Source: Ruegeria halocynthiae (lineage in GTDB: Bacteria > Pseudomonadota > Alphaproteobacteria > Rhodobacterales > Rhodobacteraceae). Taken from it: DNA of 64,000 nt. Below the pieces are notes generated by a model. It did not search any database, had not been told where the DNA came from, and saw only the letters and a list, made by a program, of their open reading frames with translations. The stretch lies in assembly GCF_900106805.1 (NCBI RefSeq), contig NZ_FNNP01000001.1, positions 124,001-188,000 on the forward strand, in the 5' to 3' direction. Positions 44,482 through 54,048 of the stretch are shown here, piece after piece. The translations under genes and the position numbers were made by a program. Position 1 is the stretch's first letter; the number at the start of each line of letters is the position of its first letter.

Positions 44482-45834
44482 TCAGCTTCCTTTGTTGCGG
44501 CGGGCCTTCTTCGCCTTCAACATATCAAATAATTTTCGCGCATAGCCGGGCTTGTTTTCCTGCTTGGCACGAGCAACGGCCAGCGCTTCGGATTCGACAT
44601 CGCGTGTCACCACGGTGCCGGTCGCCGTCATCGCGCCGTCGCCCAGCGTAACCGGCGCCACCAGCATCGTATTCGAACCGACAAACACGTTTTCCCCAAT
44701 GGTGGTCCTGTGTTTCATCACACCATCATAGTTGCAAGTTATGGTACCGGCACCGATATTTGAGCCCGCTCCAACCGAAGCATCGCCGATATAGCTGAGG
44801 TGATTCACCTTAGCGCCCTCGGCGATTTCCGCGTTCTTGATCTCGACAAAATTGCCGACGCGGGCGTTTTCGGATAGCTCTGCGCCCGGGCGCAGACGGG
44901 CGTAGGGGCCAACCGTTGCGCCACGGCTGACATGGCAGCCCTCAAGGTGCGAAAACGCGCGAATCGTGGCGCCACTTTCAACGGTTACACCGGGGCCGAA
45001 CACAACATTGGGCTCGATCACGCTGTCGCGTCCAATAACTGTATCCGCCGCCAGATACACCGTGTCAGGTGCCATCAGCGTAACCCCCTGTTCCAGCAAT
45101 GCGATCCGTGCACGTGACTGGAATACCGCGTCAGCCGCAGCCAGATCCGCACGAGAGTTCACGCCCAGCGTTTGCGCCTCGTCGCAGGCGACAGCGGTCA
45201 CACGCAGGCCCTGGTTGCGGGCGATCTCAACTACATCAGTCAAGTAGTATTCACCCGATGCATTGTCATTCCCAACCGCCTCGATCAAGGCGAACAGGGT
45301 TTGGGAGTTGCAAGTCAAAAGACCGGAATTACAAAAGGTTATGGAGCGTTCCTCATCTGAAGCTTCCTTGTATTCGACAATCCTCTCAAGCGTGTTGCCA
45401 GCCATGATCAGGCGACCATATCGCGCGGGGTCTGCAGCCTCGAAACCCAGTATGACAAGATCGTTTTCAGCCCGTGCGGCAATCATCCGCTCCAGCGTAT
45501 CGGACTGAAGAAATGGCGTGTCGCCATAAAGCACAACCACGTCCCCTTCGAACCCGTCCAGCGCGGAACGCGCTTGCGCGACGGCGTGGGCGGTGCCCAG
45601 CTGTTCTTCCTGCACCGCGATGCTGGCTTTTTCGTCTTCGGCTTCGGCCACACTGGCAACGGCCTCAGACCCGTGGCCGGTGACAATCACGGTGTGTTCG
45701 GGCGACAGGACAGAGCCGGCGCGCATGGCGTGGACCAGCATCGGCGCCTGGGCAATGGGATGCAGGACTTTGGGAATATCAGAGTTCATCCGAGTGCCTT
45801 TTCCGGCAGCAAGGATGACAAGGGCGGTGCTCAT
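44482..45834 (-). CDS. glmU: bifunctional UDP-GlcNAc pyrophosphorylase/GlcN-1-P acetyltransferase
   Basis: GlmU performs the last two steps to UDP-GlcNAc. The N-terminal uridyltransferase has LAAGKGTRMNSDIPKVLHPI and VLYGDTPFL. The C-terminal half is a left-handed beta helix of hexapeptide repeats with the acetyltransferase segment VNHLSYIGDASVGAGSNIG and AGTITCNYDG. At 450 residues it is full length. With glmS directly downstream it forms a compact amino-sugar operon. Confidence 0.97.
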   Translation of the reverse strand: MSTALVILAAGKGTRMNSDIPKVLHPIAQAPMLVHAMRAGSVLSPEHTVIVTGHGSEAVASVAEAEDEKASIAVQEEQLGTAHAVAQARSALDGFEGDVVVLYGDTPFLQSDTLERMIAARAENDLVILGFEAADPARYGRLIMAGNTLERIVEYKEASDEERSITFCNSGLLTCNSQTLFALIEAVGNDNASGEYYLTDVVEIARNQGLRVTAVACDEAQTLGVNSRADLAAADAVFQSRARIALLEQGVTLMAPDTVYLAADTVIGRDSVIEPNVVFGPGVTVESGATIRAFSHLEGCHVSRGATVGPYARLRPGAELSENARVGNFVEIKNAEIAEGAKVNHLSYIGDASVGAGSNIGAGTITCNYDGVMKHRTTIGENVFVGSNTMLVAPVTLGDGAMTATGTVVTRDVESEALAVARAKQENKPGYARKLFDMLKAKKARRNKGS

Positions 45835-45968
45835 GAAATCGTTTTCTCTTTTGTTTTGTCGCGGCCCGTTTTATCCGCTGTGGACAAAGGCGCAAGCGGT
45901 TCGGCCATCAAAGAAGATTGCCGTTTGCAACACGACATGGCGGATTCCCGCCGGTTCAGGAGGTGAGA

Positions 45969-46640
45969 ATGCGTACGGTTATCTTCGATCTGGATGGAAC
46001 ATTGGCGGATACGTCGGGCGATTTGCTGGCCGCCGCAAACCATTGTTTTCGCCAGATGGGTCATGGGGATGTGCTGACACCCGAACTCGATGCAGCAGTT
46101 TCAGTGCGCGGCGCGCGCCTGATGCTGGCACATGGCTTGAAGCGGGTTGGCGCTTATGACGCGCAGGTCGTTGAAACCTATTATCCGATCTTTCTCGATA
46201 TCTACGGACAGGCGATCGATACCCATACCTATTTCTACCCCGGAGCGCTTGAGGCCGTCGAAGCACTGAAGGCTGCAGGCTATGGCGTGGGTATTTGCAC
46301 CAACAAACCCGAGGGGCTTGCCGATCTGTTGCTGACCCGATTGGGCGCGCGGGATCGTTTTGCATCGCTGGTCGGGGCCGATACATTGCCGGTGCGCAAA
46401 CCCGACCCCGAGCCCCTTCGAGAGGCAGCCCGCCGTGCCGGGGGGAGCCCAGATCACTGCGTTCTGATAGGTGACTCGGATACCGACCGAAATACGGCAC
46501 GGGCTGCAGGCGTGCCTTCGGTTCTGGTGACATTCGGCCCGTCTGGCGATGATATGGCCGCACTGGAGCCCGAGGCACTGCTGCATCATTTTGATGATTT
46601 GCCGAAACTGGTATCCGATTTGATCGGAGTGGCAGTGTGA
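45969..46640 (+). CDS. gph: phosphoglycolate phosphatase-like HAD hydrolase
   Basis: This HAD hydrolase has motif I in VIFDLDGTLADTSGD, motif II in YGVGICTNKPEG, motif III at VRKPDPEPL and motif IV in VLIGDSDTDRNTA. A helical cap of about 60 residues lies between motifs I and II, as in Gph. I chose the ATG at 45969 after AGGAGG; the in-frame start at 45918 would add 17 unlikely residues. It diverges from glmU. Gph removes phosphoglycolate, but HAD members can act on several sugar phosphates. Confidence 0.85.
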   Translation: MRTVIFDLDGTLADTSGDLLAAANHCFRQMGHGDVLTPELDAAVSVRGARLMLAHGLKRVGAYDAQVVETYYPIFLDIYGQAIDTHTYFYPGALEAVEALKAAGYGVGICTNKPEGLADLLLTRLGARDRFASLVGADTLPVRKPDPEPLREAARRAGGSPDHCVLIGDSDTDRNTARAAGVPSVLVTFGPSGDDMAALEPEALLHHFDDLPKLVSDLIGVAV

Positions 46641-46679
46641 TCCCTTGACCTGCCTCATTTACAGCACCAAAACAGACAC

Positions 46680-47870
46680 ATGACTGAGACATTCAAGGGT
46701 AATTTTACCCAGCAGGAACCCATCCCCGAAGAGGCAATCGAGGCCGCCCTGACCGTGCTGCGCCATGGGCGCCTGCATCGTTATAACGTCACGCCCGGCG
46801 AGTTGAGCGAGACGGCTTTGCTTGAGCAGGAATTTGCGGCCCAGACGGGTGCGAAATACTGTCTGGCGGTGTCATCAGGTGGCTATGCTTTGGCGACTGC
46901 GTTGCGCGCTGTAAGCGTCCAACCCGGCGATCCGGTGCTGACCAACGCGTTCACGCTGGCCCCGGTGCCGGGGGCGATTGCTTCGGTAGGGGCGAAGCCG
47001 ATCTTTGTTGGTGTAACGGAAACTCTGACCATTGATCTGAATGATCTTGAGGCAAAGCTGGATCAGGCAAGAGTGTTAATGCTCAGCCACATGCGCGGGC
47101 ATCTGTGTGACATGGATAGGCTTATGCGGATGTGCGACGCTGCCGGTGTGATCGTGATCGAAGATTGCGCACATACCATGGGTGCCGCGTGGCGCGGGCA
47201 GCTATCAGGACGGCAAGGGGCCATCGGTTGTTACTCGTGCCAGACCTACAAGCACGTGAACTCGGGCGAGGGCGGGTTGCTGGTCACCGATGACCCGGAA
47301 CTGGCGGCGAAGGCAACCATGCTTTCTGGGTCTTACATGCTTTATGAACGCCATCTGGCCGCGCCCGGTCCGGACGTGTTTGAGCGGATCAAATACACAA
47401 CGCCCAATGTTTCGGGCCGGATGGACAATCTGCGTGCCGCGATCCTGCGCCCTCAATTGCGGGATCTGGGCCGGCAGGTACAGCGCTGGAACGAGCGATA
47501 TGACGAAATTGAACGTGGTCTGCGTGAAACGCCCGGGCTGACGATCGTCGAACGGCCCGATGACGAAACCTATGTCGGCTCATCCATACAGTTCTTGTTG
47601 CTGGACTGGACACCTGGGCGCATCACTGAAGTGATCAGCCGCTGCGCTGCGCGTGGGGTTGAGTTGAAGTGGTTTGGCGGGGCCGAGCCGGCTGGCTTTA
47701 CCTCGCGCTATGACAGCTGGCGTTATGCGGACAGCGAACCGATGCCTGCAAGTGACAGGATTTTGTCCGGCATCATGGATATGAGGGTTCCGTTGACCTT
47801 TTCACTTGAGGATTGCCGACAGGTCGCGCGCATTATCCGCGCCGAGGTTGGATCGGTCTACCAGTCGTAA
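46680..47870 (+). CDS. DegT/DnrJ/EryC1/StrS-family PLP aminotransferase
   Basis: This 396-residue PLP enzyme resembles sugar aminotransferases. VSSGGYALATALRA and AFTLAPVPGAIASVGAKPIF are typical N-terminal segments, VIEDCAHTMGAAW contains the PLP-pyridine Asp, and the Schiff-base Lys is in SCQTYKHVNSGEGGLLVTDD. Family members aminate nucleotide-sugar keto groups or AHBA-type precursors. No nucleotide-sugar pathway genes surround it; it follows gph by 39 bases. The substrate is unknown. Confidence 0.85.
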   Translation: MTETFKGNFTQQEPIPEEAIEAALTVLRHGRLHRYNVTPGELSETALLEQEFAAQTGAKYCLAVSSGGYALATALRAVSVQPGDPVLTNAFTLAPVPGAIASVGAKPIFVGVTETLTIDLNDLEAKLDQARVLMLSHMRGHLCDMDRLMRMCDAAGVIVIEDCAHTMGAAWRGQLSGRQGAIGCYSCQTYKHVNSGEGGLLVTDDPELAAKATMLSGSYMLYERHLAAPGPDVFERIKYTTPNVSGRMDNLRAAILRPQLRDLGRQVQRWNERYDEIERGLRETPGLTIVERPDDETYVGSSIQFLLLDWTPGRITEVISRCAARGVELKWFGGAEPAGFTSRYDSWRYADSEPMPASDRILSGIMDMRVPLTFSLEDCRQVARIIRAEVGSVYQS

Positions 47871-47879
47871 TCCTATTGA

Positions 47880-47941
47880 GTGCGCTTTTAGCGCACACTC
47901 TGACTTTTTGAGAACGCCGCCCCTTGTTGGGCGGCGTTTTA
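47880..47941 (+). terminator. two consecutive hairpins after the DegT-family gene
   Basis: The first hairpin is GTGCGC-tttta-GCGCAC (47880-47896). The second, AACGCCGCC/GGCGGCGTT (47913-47938), has an eight-base loop and ends in tttta, the better rho-independent terminator. Together they separate this gene from the leucine operon. Confidence 0.8.
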
Positions 47942-47995
47942 CGTTGGTCGGTACGGCGTCGTTGACCGGAGGTGGAAACACTGGTATCTGATTAT

Positions 47996-48009
47996 TGAAC
48001 ACTTGTTCA
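47996..48009. promoter_or_regulatory. TGAACACTTGTTCA operator upstream of ivd
   Basis: This is a perfect 6-2-6 inverted repeat, TGAACA-CT-TGTTCA, embedded in the A/T-rich flank attat...ttaac, ending 24 bases before the ivd ATG. Its spacing is typical of TetR-family operators that control acyl-CoA catabolism. No TetR gene is next to it, so the regulator would be encoded elsewhere. Confidence 0.6.
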
Positions 48010-48033
48010 TTAACGTAGTCGGAGGAGCCCCGC

Positions 48034-49197
48034 ATGTTCACGGCCACAATGCAATTCGATCTGGGCGAGGACGTGAACGCCCTGCGCGAGATGGTTCACC
48101 GTTGGGCGCAGGAACGCGTGAAGCCGATGGCGGCAGAGGTCGATGCTTCCAATGCTTTCCCGAACGAGCTGTGGAAAGAGATGGGCGAGCTTGGCCTGTT
48201 GGGGGTCACAGTATCCGAAGAGTATGGCGGCGCGGGGATGTCTTATCTGGCGCACACCATCGCCGTGGAAGAGGTGGCGCGGGCTTCGGCCTCAGTCTCG
48301 CTGTCGTATGGGGCGCATTCGAATTTGTGTGTGAACCAGATCAAGCTGAATGGAACGGAAGAACAGAAACAGAAGTATCTGCCGCGTCTGATCTCAGGGG
48401 ATCATGTGGGCGCGCTTGCCATGTCCGAGGCCTCGGCAGGGTCAGATGTGGTGTCGATGAAGCTGCGGGCCGAAAAGCGCAATGATCACTATCGCCTGAA
48501 CGGCAACAAATACTGGATCACCAACGGGCCGGATGCGGATACTTTGGTGGTGTATGCCAAGACCGATCCGGACGCGGGATCAAAAGGAATCACAGCCTTT
48601 CTGATCGAAAAAGAGATGAACGGATTCTCAACTTCGCCTCATTTTGACAAACTGGGTATGCGTGGCTCAAACACTGCTGAGCTGATATTTGAAGATGTCG
48701 AAGTGCCGTTTGAAAATGTTCTGGGCGAAGAGGGCAGGGGCGTTGCCGTTCTGATGTCTGGTCTGGATTATGAACGCGTGGTTCTTGCCGGAATCGGGAC
48801 GGGCATTATGGCCGCCTGTCTGGATGAGGTTATGCCGTATCTGGCCGAGCGCAAGCAGTTCGGCAAACCGATCGGCTCGTTCCAACTGATGCAGGGCAAG
48901 ATCGCGGATATGTACACCGCAATGAACTCGGCACGCGCCTATGTCTATGAGGTCGCCAAGGCTTGTGATCGTGGGGATGTGACCCGGCAGGATGCGGCGG
49001 CGTGCTGCCTCTATGCCTCGGAACAGGCAATGGTGCAGGCGCATCAGGCCATTCAGGCCTTGGGCGGCGCGGGGTTCCTGTCGGATTCACCAGTCAGCCG
49101 GATCTTCCGCGATGCTAAGCTGATGGAAATCGGCGCAGGCACCAGCGAGATCCGCCGGATGCTGATCGGCCGTGAAATGATGAGCGAAATGCGCTGA
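48034..49197 (+). CDS. ivd: isovaleryl-CoA dehydrogenase
   Basis: This FAD acyl-CoA dehydrogenase oxidises isovaleryl-CoA to 3-methylcrotonyl-CoA in leucine degradation. Characteristic text includes [58 protein letters not shown] and a C-terminal [17 protein letters not shown]. The Glu in [12 protein letters not shown] matches the catalytic base position of IVD rather than the C-terminal Glu of other ACADs. The start follows GGAGGAG and the palindrome at 47996. The mcc genes downstream confirm the pathway. Confidence 0.94.
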   Translation: MFTATMQFDLGEDVNALREMVHRWAQERVKPMAAEVDASNAFPNELWKEMGELGLLGVTVSEEYGGAGMSYLAHTIAVEEVARASASVSLSYGAHSNLCVNQIKLNGTEEQKQKYLPRLISGDHVGALAMSEASAGSDVVSMKLRAEKRNDHYRLNGNKYWITNGPDADTLVVYAKTDPDAGSKGITAFLIEKEMNGFSTSPHFDKLGMRGSNTAELIFEDVEVPFENVLGEEGRGVAVLMSGLDYERVVLAGIGTGIMAACLDEVMPYLAERKQFGKPIGSFQLMQGKIADMYTAMNSARAYVYEVAKACDRGDVTRQDAAACCLYASEQAMVQAHQAIQALGGAGFLSDSPVSRIFRDAKLMEIGAGTSEIRRMLIGREMMSEMR

Positions 49198-49207
49198 ACG
49201 TAAAAGC

Positions 49208-49230
49208 CCCGCAGCTTACCGCGCTGCGGG
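49208..49230 (-). terminator. hairpin between ivd and ompW (convergent)
   Basis: CCCGCAGC pairs with GCTGCGGG over a seven-base loop. On the minus strand it is followed by gcttttacg, so it best serves as the ompW terminator, but it can also block ivd read-through. It lies 10 bases after the ivd stop. Confidence 0.7.
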
Positions 49231-49246
49231 ACCTTCAGAGTTTGGA

Positions 49247-49852
49247 TCAGAAGCGATGCACGTAGGACAGCCCAACGAGGAAAGGATCGATTTCGGCTTT
49301 GCCGATGTCGTTGCCATCCAGGGTGACGTCCGAGTCGATGTCGAACCAGCGTACGTTCAGACGCACGGCGCCTTTTTCGGTGACCATGTAGTCCAGACCC
49401 GCCTGCAACGAGACCCCAAACGAATTATCGACATTCAGATCGCCCAGCGGCGAGTCTTCGTCGAAGAAGATCGTGTAGTTCAGACCGGCGCCGACATAGG
49501 GTTTCCAGGCGCTGTTGGTGGGAAAGTGATAGTTCAGCGACAGAGTAGGCGGCAGATGCTTGACGCTGCCCGCGTCCACGCTCCCTCCGAGGGTGATGTC
49601 GTGCTTGAACGGCGTCGCAGCAAGCAATTCGATCCCCAGATTGTCCTGAATGAAGTATTCGGCAGTGAAGATCGGGCGGGTGTCCGAGTCAATGTCGGCG
49701 TCAAGCCCGGCCAGGGTGCCGTTGTCGGATTTGGGGTTCAGGTATCCCACACCGAAACCGACCGTCCAATCGCCCTGAGATTGAGCGAACACCGGAGCAG
49801 CCAGCGCGACAAGTGCGGTAGACAGGGTCAAAGCGGCGAGTTTCTTTGTCAT
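49247..49852 (-). CDS. ompW: OmpW-family outer membrane protein
   Basis: The start at 49852 gives a signal peptide MTKKLAALTLSTALVALA, cut after VFAQ. The mature part of about 180 residues is an eight-stranded beta barrel: WTVGFGVGYLNPKSDNG, FIQDNLGIELLAATPFKHDI, LPPTLSLNYHFP, and the terminal aromatic SYVHRF required for barrel assembly. AAAGG lies seven bases before this ATG; a longer frame to 50008 has no good start. It is inserted in the leucine operon region in the opposite orientation. OmpW channels are proposed to take up small hydrophobic molecules. Confidence 0.9.
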   Translation of the reverse strand: MTKKLAALTLSTALVALAAPVFAQSQGDWTVGFGVGYLNPKSDNGTLAGLDADIDSDTRPIFTAEYFIQDNLGIELLAATPFKHDITLGGSVDAGSVKHLPPTLSLNYHFPTNSAWKPYVGAGLNYTIFFDEDSPLGDLNVDNSFGVSLQAGLDYMVTEKGAVRLNVRWFDIDSDVTLDGNDIGKAEIDPFLVGLSYVHRF

Positions 49853-49988
49853 ATTCATGCCTTTGGTTGCGTCAATGTGAGTTTTGTGAATGCGCCGGTA
49901 TCTTCGAGCCCTGATCTGCATCAAATCCCGCTGGGTGGAATTGCAGCGCGACATGGAATAACTGCTCATAAAATAAGGGGAATCCGCT

Positions 49989-51512
49989 GTGCATCCCGCT
50001 GAGGTCATACCGGGTCTGAGCCATGATCAAAGCTGGGCAATCCCGGATCGATTGAATATGGCGCGCCAGTGCCTTTCTCAACCGCCCGAGCGGACTGCGG
50101 TCGTTGATCTGACGCAGGGTGATCTGCGCGTGGTGACCTTTGGCGATCTCGGGCTCATGGTCGACGGTATTGCCCGTGCTTTGATGGGGCGCGTGCAGCC
50201 GGGGGATCGCGTGGGCGTATTGCTCAGCCAGTCGCCGTGGTGTGCCGCGGCGCATCTGGCGATCTGGAAGATCGGTGCGATTTCGGTGCCATTGTTCAAA
50301 CTGTTCAAGCATGACGCCTTGGTGTCCCGGGTCAGGGATGCGGGTGCCAGGATTGTATTGACGGATGCAGAGGGGAGCGCGTTGCTTGGCAATCTGGCCC
50401 AACCCCTGTTGGTTGGCGAGGTCGGATACAAGGGCGCGCCACTGCCATTCGCGGATACGGGTCCCGAAGACCCTGCGGTTTTGATCTACACATCAGGCAC
50501 CACGGGCAGCCCCAAGGGCGCTTTGCATGGGCATCGGGTGCTGAGTGGTCACTTGCCGGGCGTTTCGATCAGCCACAACCATTTGCGTCGGGGCGATTGC
50601 CTGTGGACGCCCGCCGATTGGGCCTGGATCGGCGGACTGTTCGATGTGCTGATGCCCGGCCTGGCTTTAGGTATTCCGGTGGTTGCGACACGGCTGGACA
50701 AATTCACGCCCGAAACCTGCGTCGAAGTTATCACACGTGGCGGGGTGAGGAACGTGTTCTTTCCGCCTACCGCGTTGCGGATGCTCAAGACGATGGATCA
50801 GGCGATACCGGGCCTGCGCTCGGTCGCTTCGGGAGGGGAACCACTGGGGGCTGAAATGCTTGCCTGGGGGCAGCAAGCATTCGGCCTGACAATCAACGAG
50901 TTTTATGGCCAGACGGAATGCAACATGGTGGTGTCTTCTTGCTCCGAGAGTTTTCGCGTTCGCCCCGGATGTATTGGTAAACCGGTGCCGGGGCATGAGG
51001 TGGCGGTGATCGACGAGGACGGCAATCCGACAAAAGAAGAGGGCGATGTGGCCGTACGGCGTGGCTCGGCCTCGATGATGCTGGAATATTGGAACCGCCC
51101 TGAAGCCACCGCTGAGAAGTTTCTGGGTGACTGGCTGATCACCGGAGATCGCGGCGTGTGGGAAGGCGACTATTTGCGCTTTGTCGGTCGGGACGACGAT
51201 GTGATCACCTCGTCCGGCTATCGCATCGGCCCGGCCGAGATCGAGGATTGCCTGCTGACCCACCCGGCGGTGGCGACGGTGGGTGTGGTCGGCAAGCCTG
51301 ACCCGCTGAGGACCGAGATTGTGAAGGCCTATGTGGTTTTGAAGCCGGGGGCCGAGGCTTCGGCTGCTGAGTTGCAGGATTGGGTCAAGAATCGTCTGGC
51401 GCAGTATTCCTATCCGCGCGAGGTGGCGTTTCTGGAGGAACTGCCGATGACAGTGACGGGGAAAGTAATCCGCAAGGAATTGAAGGCTCGGGCGGCAGGA
51501 GAGGTGACATGA
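49989..51512 (+). CDS. AMP-binding acyl-CoA synthetase
   Basis: This 507-residue ANL-family ligase activates a carboxylic acid to its CoA thioester. The P-loop is LIYTSGTTGSPKGALHGH, motif A5 is FYGQTECN, the hinge segment is LITGDRGVWEGDYLRFVGRD followed by SSGYRIGPAEIED, and the catalytic Lys lies in TGKVIRKELK. Its place between ivd and mccB suggests isovalerate, acetoacetate or another branched acid as substrate. It starts with GTG at 49989 after AAGGGGA; its stop overlaps the next start. Confidence 0.9.
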   Translation: MHPAEVIPGLSHDQSWAIPDRLNMARQCLSQPPERTAVVDLTQGDLRVVTFGDLGLMVDGIARALMGRVQPGDRVGVLLSQSPWCAAAHLAIWKIGAISVPLFKLFKHDALVSRVRDAGARIVLTDAEGSALLGNLAQPLLVGEVGYKGAPLPFADTGPEDPAVLIYTSGTTGSPKGALHGHRVLSGHLPGVSISHNHLRRGDCLWTPADWAWIGGLFDVLMPGLALGIPVVATRLDKFTPETCVEVITRGGVRNVFFPPTALRMLKTMDQAIPGLRSVASGGEPLGAEMLAWGQQAFGLTINEFYGQTECNMVVSSCSESFRVRPGCIGKPVPGHEVAVIDEDGNPTKEEGDVAVRRGSASMMLEYWNRPEATAEKFLGDWLITGDRGVWEGDYLRFVGRDDDVITSSGYRIGPAEIEDCLLTHPAVATVGVVGKPDPLRTEIVKAYVVLKPGAEASAAELQDWVKNRLAQYSYPREVAFLEELPMTVTGKVIRKELKARAAGEVT

Positions 51513-51991
51513 GAAGTTTGTTGTTCGTTACGTGTTTGATGTTTCCAGTACACGCGTTGGCAGACTGGGCACCGAAGCCAGTGGATGAAGCTGAGCTTTG
51601 GGATTGTGTTACTCAAGCTGGCAGCAGTTGGCACGCAGGGGCCAGTTGTATCGGGCGTTTCGCTGACGCTTGCGTCGAAGAAAGCGGTGCTTATGACAGT
51701 ATCACCGTGGCGCAATGCCATGATGCTGAAATGAAAGGCTGGGATGCGGTGTTGAACTCTGCTTACCAGTCTTTGCAAGCCGACTTGTCCGAACCCGATA
51801 TGTTGCCCGTGGCGGCAGAGGCTCTGACGGATGCCCAAAGGGCTTGGATCAATTTTCGGGATGCCGAATGCCTGTCGCGTGGGAATCTTACGACTGGAAC
51901 TGGCCATCTTGAGGACGGCGCAGATTGCTTTCTGAGGGTTACCGCGACACGGGCGTTAGACCTGATCGGATATGGGGCACACCATGAGTAA
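51509..51991 (+). CDS. LprI-like (DUF1311) secreted protein
   Basis: This 160-residue protein has a signal peptide [18 protein letters not shown] and one DUF1311/LprI domain: [17 protein letters not shown] followed by [20 protein letters not shown]. Conserved Cys residues (at WDCVTQ, SCIGRF, DACVEE, QCHDAE, ECLSR, DCFLRV) probably form disulphides in the periplasm. LprI of Mycobacterium inhibits lysozyme; other members are uncharacterised. The ATG at 51509 overlaps the synthetase stop (ATGA), and its stop overlaps mccB, so it is embedded in a metabolic operon without obvious functional link. Confidence 0.85.
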   Translation: MRSLLFVTCLMFPVHALADWAPKPVDEAELWDCVTQAGSSWHAGASCIGRFADACVEESGAYDSITVAQCHDAEMKGWDAVLNSAYQSLQADLSEPDMLPVAAEALTDAQRAWINFRDAECLSRGNLTTGTGHLEDGADCFLRVTATRALDLIGYGAHHE

Positions 51992-53594
51992 GCTAACTTC
52001 CAAAGCCATGCCTGCCTCTGAGGGTTTCAAGGCAAACCGCGCGGCCCATCTTGACGCGCTGGCACAAATCTCTGCTGCCGCCGAAACCGCCCGCATGGGC
52101 GGTGGAGAGAAATCCCGAGCGCGGCATGAATCGCGTGGCAAGATGCTTCCGCGCCGCCGAGTTGCGAACTTGTTGGACGCGGGGTCTCCGTTTTTGGAGA
52201 TCGGCGTGACGGCGGCGTATGGGATGTATGGCGACGCCGCGCCTTGTGCCGGGGTGATCGCGGGGATTGGCCGGGTGCAGGGCCGCGAGGTCATGGTGGT
52301 GTGTAATGATGCTACCGTGAAGGGTGGCACTTATTATCCGATGACCGTCAAAAAACACCTCCGCGCGCAGGAGATTGCCGAGGAAAACCATCTGCCCTGC
52401 ATCTATCTGGTCGACAGCGGTGGTGCGAACCTGCCCAATCAGGATGAGGTTTTCCCCGATCGCGATCACTTTGGCCGTATATTCTACAACCAAGCGCGGA
52501 TGAGCGCGAAGGGCATCCCTCAGATCGCTGTGGTGATGGGCTCGTGTACGGCGGGCGGGGCCTATGTGCCTGCGATGTCCGACGTGACGATCATAGTGAA
52601 GGAACAGGGCACAATCTTTCTGGCCGGACCGCCATTGGTCAAGGCAGCGACGGGTGAGGTCGTCAGCGCCGAAGACCTGGGCGGTGGCGATGTGCATACG
52701 CGGCTGTCTGGCGTGGCAGACTATCTGGCCGAGGATGATGCCCATGCGCTGGCTTTGGCGCGGCGGGCGGTTGGGTCATTGGGCGGTGCCGGGCTGAAGC
52801 CCGGCCTACAGTTTGAGGCACCAGAAGAGCCAGCCTACGACCCTGAAGAGATACTCGGTGTTGTTCCAGCAGATTTGCGCACTCCGTATGACATCCGCGA
52901 AGTGATTGCGCGAGTGGTTGACGGGTCACGCTTCGATGAGTTCAAACCCCGATTTGGTGAGACACTGGTGACGGGTTTTGCCCATGTCAAAGGCTGCCCT
53001 GTCGGGATTATTGCCAACAATGGGGTGTTGTTTTCTGAAGCTGCGCAGAAGGGCGCGCATTTCGTTGAACTTTGTTCGCAGCGCAAAACCCCGCTGGTGT
53101 TCCTGCAGAACATCACCGGATTTATGGTTGGCCGGAAGTACGAAAACGAGGGCATCGCGCGGCACGGGGCCAAGATGGTGACGGCTGTGGCCACAACCTC
53201 GGTACCCAAGATTACCATGTTGGTGGGCGGTTCCTTCGGAGCCGGAAACTACGGCATGTCAGGACGCGCCTATCAGCCACGTTTCCTGTGGTCATGGCCG
53301 AATTCTCGTATTTCCGTAATGGGCGGCGAACAAGCTGCAGGCGTTCTGGCCACCGTCAAACGCGATGGGATTGAGCGGCAGGGTGGCACGTGGTCCGCTG
53401 AAGAAGAGACCGAATTCAAACGTCCGACGCTGGATATGTTCGAGGAACAATCGCACCCGCTCTATGCCTCGGCCCGCCTCTGGGATGACGGCATCATCGA
53501 CCCGCGCAAAAGTCGTGATGTTTTGGCCCTGTCGCTGAGCGCCGCGCTGAACGCCCCGATCGAGGAGACACGTTTTGGCGTGTTCAGGATGTGA
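51984..53594 (+). CDS. mccB: methylcrotonyl-CoA carboxylase, carboxyltransferase subunit
   Basis: MccB transfers CO2 from biotin to 3-methylcrotonyl-CoA. The 536-residue chain has both crotonase-like halves: [18 protein letters not shown], the acyl-CoA-binding [15 protein letters not shown], and the C-terminal biotin-side [18 protein letters not shown] with [15 protein letters not shown]. These features fit the MCC beta group better than propionyl-CoA carboxylase. I chose the ATG at 51984, which overlaps the LprI-like gene by eight bases. Confidence 0.94.
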   Translation: MSKLTSKAMPASEGFKANRAAHLDALAQISAAAETARMGGGEKSRARHESRGKMLPRRRVANLLDAGSPFLEIGVTAAYGMYGDAAPCAGVIAGIGRVQGREVMVVCNDATVKGGTYYPMTVKKHLRAQEIAEENHLPCIYLVDSGGANLPNQDEVFPDRDHFGRIFYNQARMSAKGIPQIAVVMGSCTAGGAYVPAMSDVTIIVKEQGTIFLAGPPLVKAATGEVVSAEDLGGGDVHTRLSGVADYLAEDDAHALALARRAVGSLGGAGLKPGLQFEAPEEPAYDPEEILGVVPADLRTPYDIREVIARVVDGSRFDEFKPRFGETLVTGFAHVKGCPVGIIANNGVLFSEAAQKGAHFVELCSQRKTPLVFLQNITGFMVGRKYENEGIARHGAKMVTAVATTSVPKITMLVGGSFGAGNYGMSGRAYQPRFLWSWPNSRISVMGGEQAAGVLATVKRDGIERQGGTWSAEEETEFKRPTLDMFEEQSHPLYASARLWDDGIIDPRKSRDVLALSLSAALNAPIEETRFGVFRM

Positions 53595-53601
53595 TCGTCT
53601 G

Positions 53602-54048
53602 ATGGAAACGCAGTTCACGAAACTTAATGAAGATTGGAACGCCGATCCAAACGCGCCGATACCTGTTGCTGCGCCGGAGGGCGATGATCTTTGGCTACGC
53701 TTCCGCCCGAATGAATGGGTGAATCCATCACGCTTGGCTCACGGTTGTTTGTTCATAAAGTTCGAACATTGTTGGCGGTACCGCTTTACCAGTGTCAACG
53801 ACCATGGATGGTTTGCTGGGCAGTGTCGGTTCAGCAAGATGGCACCTGATTGGGGTGAGTTTTATGAAGTGGTTGGTGATTTCCTGGGAGGCAAAGACAC
53901 AACGCCTTGGGAAACGCTGGATACCACCGTTCGCTCTGAACGAAACTTCCTATTCTACTTTCGGGATGGGGCCGTCGAGTGTTCTGCATCGTCTTGGAGC
54001 CTCAACACTGAAGTGCCTGCCGGTTTGATATTCGATGGGGGGACATAG
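53602..54048 (+). CDS. hypothetical protein between mccB and mccA (148 aa)
   Basis: This 148-residue soluble protein is rich in Trp and Phe (FRPNEWVNPSRLAHGCLFIK, WRYRFTSVNDHGWFAGQCRF, MAPDWGEFYEV). I do not recognise the family. The start at 53602 follows the mccB stop by seven bases, and the mccA ATG follows its stop directly, so it is translated from the mcc mRNA. No signal peptide or enzyme motif is visible. Its position suggests cargo tolerated within the operon or an unknown helper of the carboxylase. Confidence 0.7.
   Translation: METQFTKLNEDWNADPNAPIPVAAPEGDDLWLRFRPNEWVNPSRLAHGCLFIKFEHCWRYRFTSVNDHGWFAGQCRFSKMAPDWGEFYEVVGDFLGGKDTTPWETLDTTVRSERNFLFYFRDGAVECSASSWSLNTEVPAGLIFDGGT

Noticed and set aside
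44479..44560. glmS ribozyme or riboswitch upstream of glmS
   Set aside because: Only three bases separate glmU and glmS, and this regulation is typical of Firmicutes; nothing fits here.
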